A DNA stretch of 47,056 bases from Sorangium cellulosum (lineage in GTDB: Bacteria > Myxococcota_A > Polyangia > Polyangiales > Polyangiaceae): NCBI RefSeq assembly GCF_001589285.1, contig NZ_JEMA01000604.1, forward strand, positions 1 through 47,056, written 5' to 3'. The first letter of the stretch is position 1; every line of letters starts with the position of its first letter. Positions 45,536-47,056 of the stretch are shown here, piece by piece. Below the pieces are notes generated by a model. That model worked only from the letters and a program-made list of their open reading frames with translations, was not told the origin of the DNA and did no database searches. A program made the translations under genes and the position numbers.

Positions 45536-47056
45536 GTGGAAACGCTTGCAACTCGGATCTTGCGCGATGGCCCGCTAAACGAGCTCGACGCCGTTGGCTG
45601 GGCCATCCGTCTCGCGAAGCGGATCGAGGCGCTGCACGCGCTCGGCGTCGCGCACGGCGCCATCTCGCCCGAATGCGTGCTGACGGCCGCTGTCGATCGC
45701 ACATCGAAGGCGATCCTGGCCGATCTGCGCCAGACGCCGAGCCGCGTCGCCTACCAGTCGCCCGAGCGCGTCGCGGGCGGGACGCTGTCGCCCGGCGACG
45801 ACGTGTGGGCGATCGCGGCGACGCTCTATGAGGTCCTCACCGGGACGAGCGCCTTCGGGGGCGGGAGCGACGTGGAGACACGGCAGCGGATCGCGGGCTC
45901 GTCGCCGGCGCCGCTCGCCGTCTTCGACGTGGGCGACGACGATCTCCAGCGGGTCCTCGACGACGCGTTCCAGCGCGATCGCGCCGCCCGCACGACGAAC
46001 GCCGCCGCCTTCCGGCGCGCCCTCGAGGAGTGGCACCCCGATCCCGCGGCGCGCACGCTGCTTCCGCTCGACGACGAGGACTCGACGAGCGACGAGGACG
46101 ACGACGAGGTGCGCACGCTGATGCGGGTCGCGCCCCTGAGCTCCGCGCAGCTCGACGAGATCATCGCGCAGCGCGCGGCGGCCGCGTCGGCAGGCCAGCC
46201 TCCGCCGCCCATGCTGCCCGAGCGCCCGCAGCCGCCGACGGCGCTCGCCGGCGGGTCAGCCCCGCGACCGGGCGCTGCCCCGAGCCCGCGGGCAGCCGTG
46301 GACGCTCCCGCCGCGCGCGCCCGCGCGCCCGTCCCGCGGGGGCGCCTCCCGGGCGTGGGGGCGGTCCCGCTGACGCAGTCGTTCGGCGCCGATCGCGGCG
46401 AGGAGGCCTTGGCCGTCATGCGGGAGGGGTCGGCCCTGGCGGCGCCGCGCTCCGCAGAGACGGTGTCGGTCGCGCATCGGGTGAGCGGCGCCGTGCTGCC
46501 GGGATCGGGCGCGGCGCCGCCGGCCGGCGGCCATCGAGAGCAATCCGCCCTCGGGGTGCCAGCGCCGCCGTTCGCCGGGCGCGATCGCCTGGGCGCGGGG
46601 CGCGACGCGCTGGCGGGGCTGCACCCGCAGCAAGACTCCATGCCGTTCCTCGGCGATACCGACGACGACGACGGCATCCACGACGAGCCGACGCTGGATG
46701 CGCCCACCGTCGTCGACGACGAGGACGACGAAGACGACGTCCCCACGCGGAGCCGGGAGGCGCCGCCGTTGACGCCCGTCGTGCCGCGTCAGGTCGCGGC
46801 GGTGGCGCCGTTCAGCGCGCCGCAGGCGCTCGCCGAGGGGACGTCGAGGGGCCGCGCCCCCGCAGCGCCGCCCGATCGCGCGGCGGGCGCGCCTGCGGCC
46901 GCCGTGTCCGGGAGCGCCGATGACGGGAGCGGCAGGGTCCCCGGGCCGAGCTCCGCGGCCGCCGGCGCGCTCATCCCGCCGCAGCAAGCCTCGCCGCCCC
47001 CGCAGAGCGCCCTCGCCGCGCCGCCGAGCGCGGCGCCAGCGCAGCGGGCGGCGCAG
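45536..47056 (+). CDS. C-lobe-only Ser/Thr pseudokinase with Pro/Ala-rich tail (partial)
   Basis: 507 residues from GTG 45536 to the right edge without a stop. It opens at the kinase alpha-D helix (LRDGPLNELDAV), so the N-lobe with the Gly-loop and VAIK Lys is absent. HRD reads H40-G41-A42 (VAHGAISPECVL), DFG reads D63-L-R, and the activation segment is short, while SPE (75-77) and DDVWAIAATLYEVLTG (88-103) are well kept. The kinase-like part ends near 170; a long Pro/Ala/Asp-rich, low-complexity tail follows with acidic clusters (DDEDDEDDV). Upstream bases hold no kinase N-lobe in any frame I could see. It should be catalytically dead; perhaps a scaffold for phosphoprotein recognition. Myxobacteria carry many kinases of this family. 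Confidence 0.8.
   Translation, partial: METLATRILRDGPLNELDAVGWAIRLAKRIEALHALGVAHGAISPECVLTAAVDRTSKAILADLRQTPSRVAYQSPERVAGGTLSPGDDVWAIAATLYEVLTGTSAFGGGSDVETRQRIAGSSPAPLAVFDVGDDDLQRVLDDAFQRDRAARTTNAAAFRRALEEWHPDPAARTLLPLDDEDSTSDEDDDEVRTLMRVAPLSSAQLDEIIAQRAAAASAGQPPPPMLPERPQPPTALAGGSAPRPGAAPSPRAAVDAPAARARAPVPRGRLPGVGAVPLTQSFGADRGEEALAVMREGSALAAPRSAETVSVAHRVSGAVLPGSGAAPPAGGHREQSALGVPAPPFAGRDRLGAGRDALAGLHPQQDSMPFLGDTDDDDGIHDEPTLDAPTVVDDEDDEDDVPTRSREAPPLTPVVPRQVAAVAPFSAPQALAEGTSRGRAPAAPPDRAAGAPAAAVSGSADDGSGRVPGPSSAAAGALIPPQQASPPPQSALAAPPSAAPAQRAAQ

Overview
The window is about 47 kb of very GC-rich DNA (roughly 70 percent G+C by eye) with strong third-position G/C bias, frequent GTG starts and many ATGA/GTGA start-stop overlaps. 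Protein families point to a large-genome myxobacterium of the Polyangiales/Sorangium type: a Cys-rich DNDCDG (MopE-like) lipoprotein, a thrombospondin-type-3/OmpA protein, many lipoproteins, a kinase-like protein, and a MoxR/DUF58/VWA operon with a large coiled-coil protein. That assignment is inference from gene content. No rRNA, tRNA, CRISPR array, insertion sequence or prophage was found. About 39 protein genes are supported; the first and last run off the window edges.

Layout. 1-2550 (minus): an OmpA/TSP3 outer-membrane protein translationally coupled to a PPC/DUF296 protein. 2718-5288 (plus): Maf pyrophosphatase, a GT-C-type membrane glycosyltransferase and an 87-residue unknown. 5269-7366 (minus): RluD-type pseudouridine synthase, a SMI1/KNR4-like protein and a small membrane protein. 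7606-10130 (plus): Cys-rich lipoprotein and SixA phosphatase. 10157-13770: a solo MoxR ATPase, a QEGLA-motif (DUF1704) metallopeptidase-like protein and an ECF-like sigma factor. 13943-20244: a crotonase divergent from a compact operon of ACP, ketosynthase didomain, lipoprotein and a second ketosynthase didomain. 20370-23390: an NTF2-like lipoprotein facing a three-gene minus-strand operon (class II amidotransferase-like, lipoprotein, patatin-like). 23864-27225: AsnRS, C2-PDZ lipoprotein, SpoU methyltransferase, GNAT. 27346-29466: groES-groEL with terminator, promoter and a perfect CIRCE operator. 29744-32330: two unknowns and a response regulator with a histone-H1-like tail made of 15 identical 30-bp repeats. 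32670-41388: a five-gene MoxR/VWA operon. 41643-47056: a homocysteine-methyltransferase-like protein, plant-type glutamate-cysteine ligase, CNNM/CorC protein, and a C-lobe-only pseudokinase.

Two themes stand out. First, the ACP/KS-KS/lipoprotein/KS-KS operon looks like a minimal type II fatty-acid/polyketide-like system in which each ketosynthase has an intact catalytic domain plus a second domain without the active-site Cys. It resembles in outline aryl-polyene clusters, but no ketoreductase, dehydratase or transferase is present here. Second, several proteins keep an enzyme fold but lack catalytic residues: the amidotransferase-like protein (Cys2 to Ala), the patatin-like protein (Ser and Asp gone) in the same operon, the homocysteine methyltransferase-like protein (GGCCG zinc motif lost) and the terminal pseudokinase. 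Whether these are regulators, binding proteins or altered enzymes cannot be decided from sequence alone.
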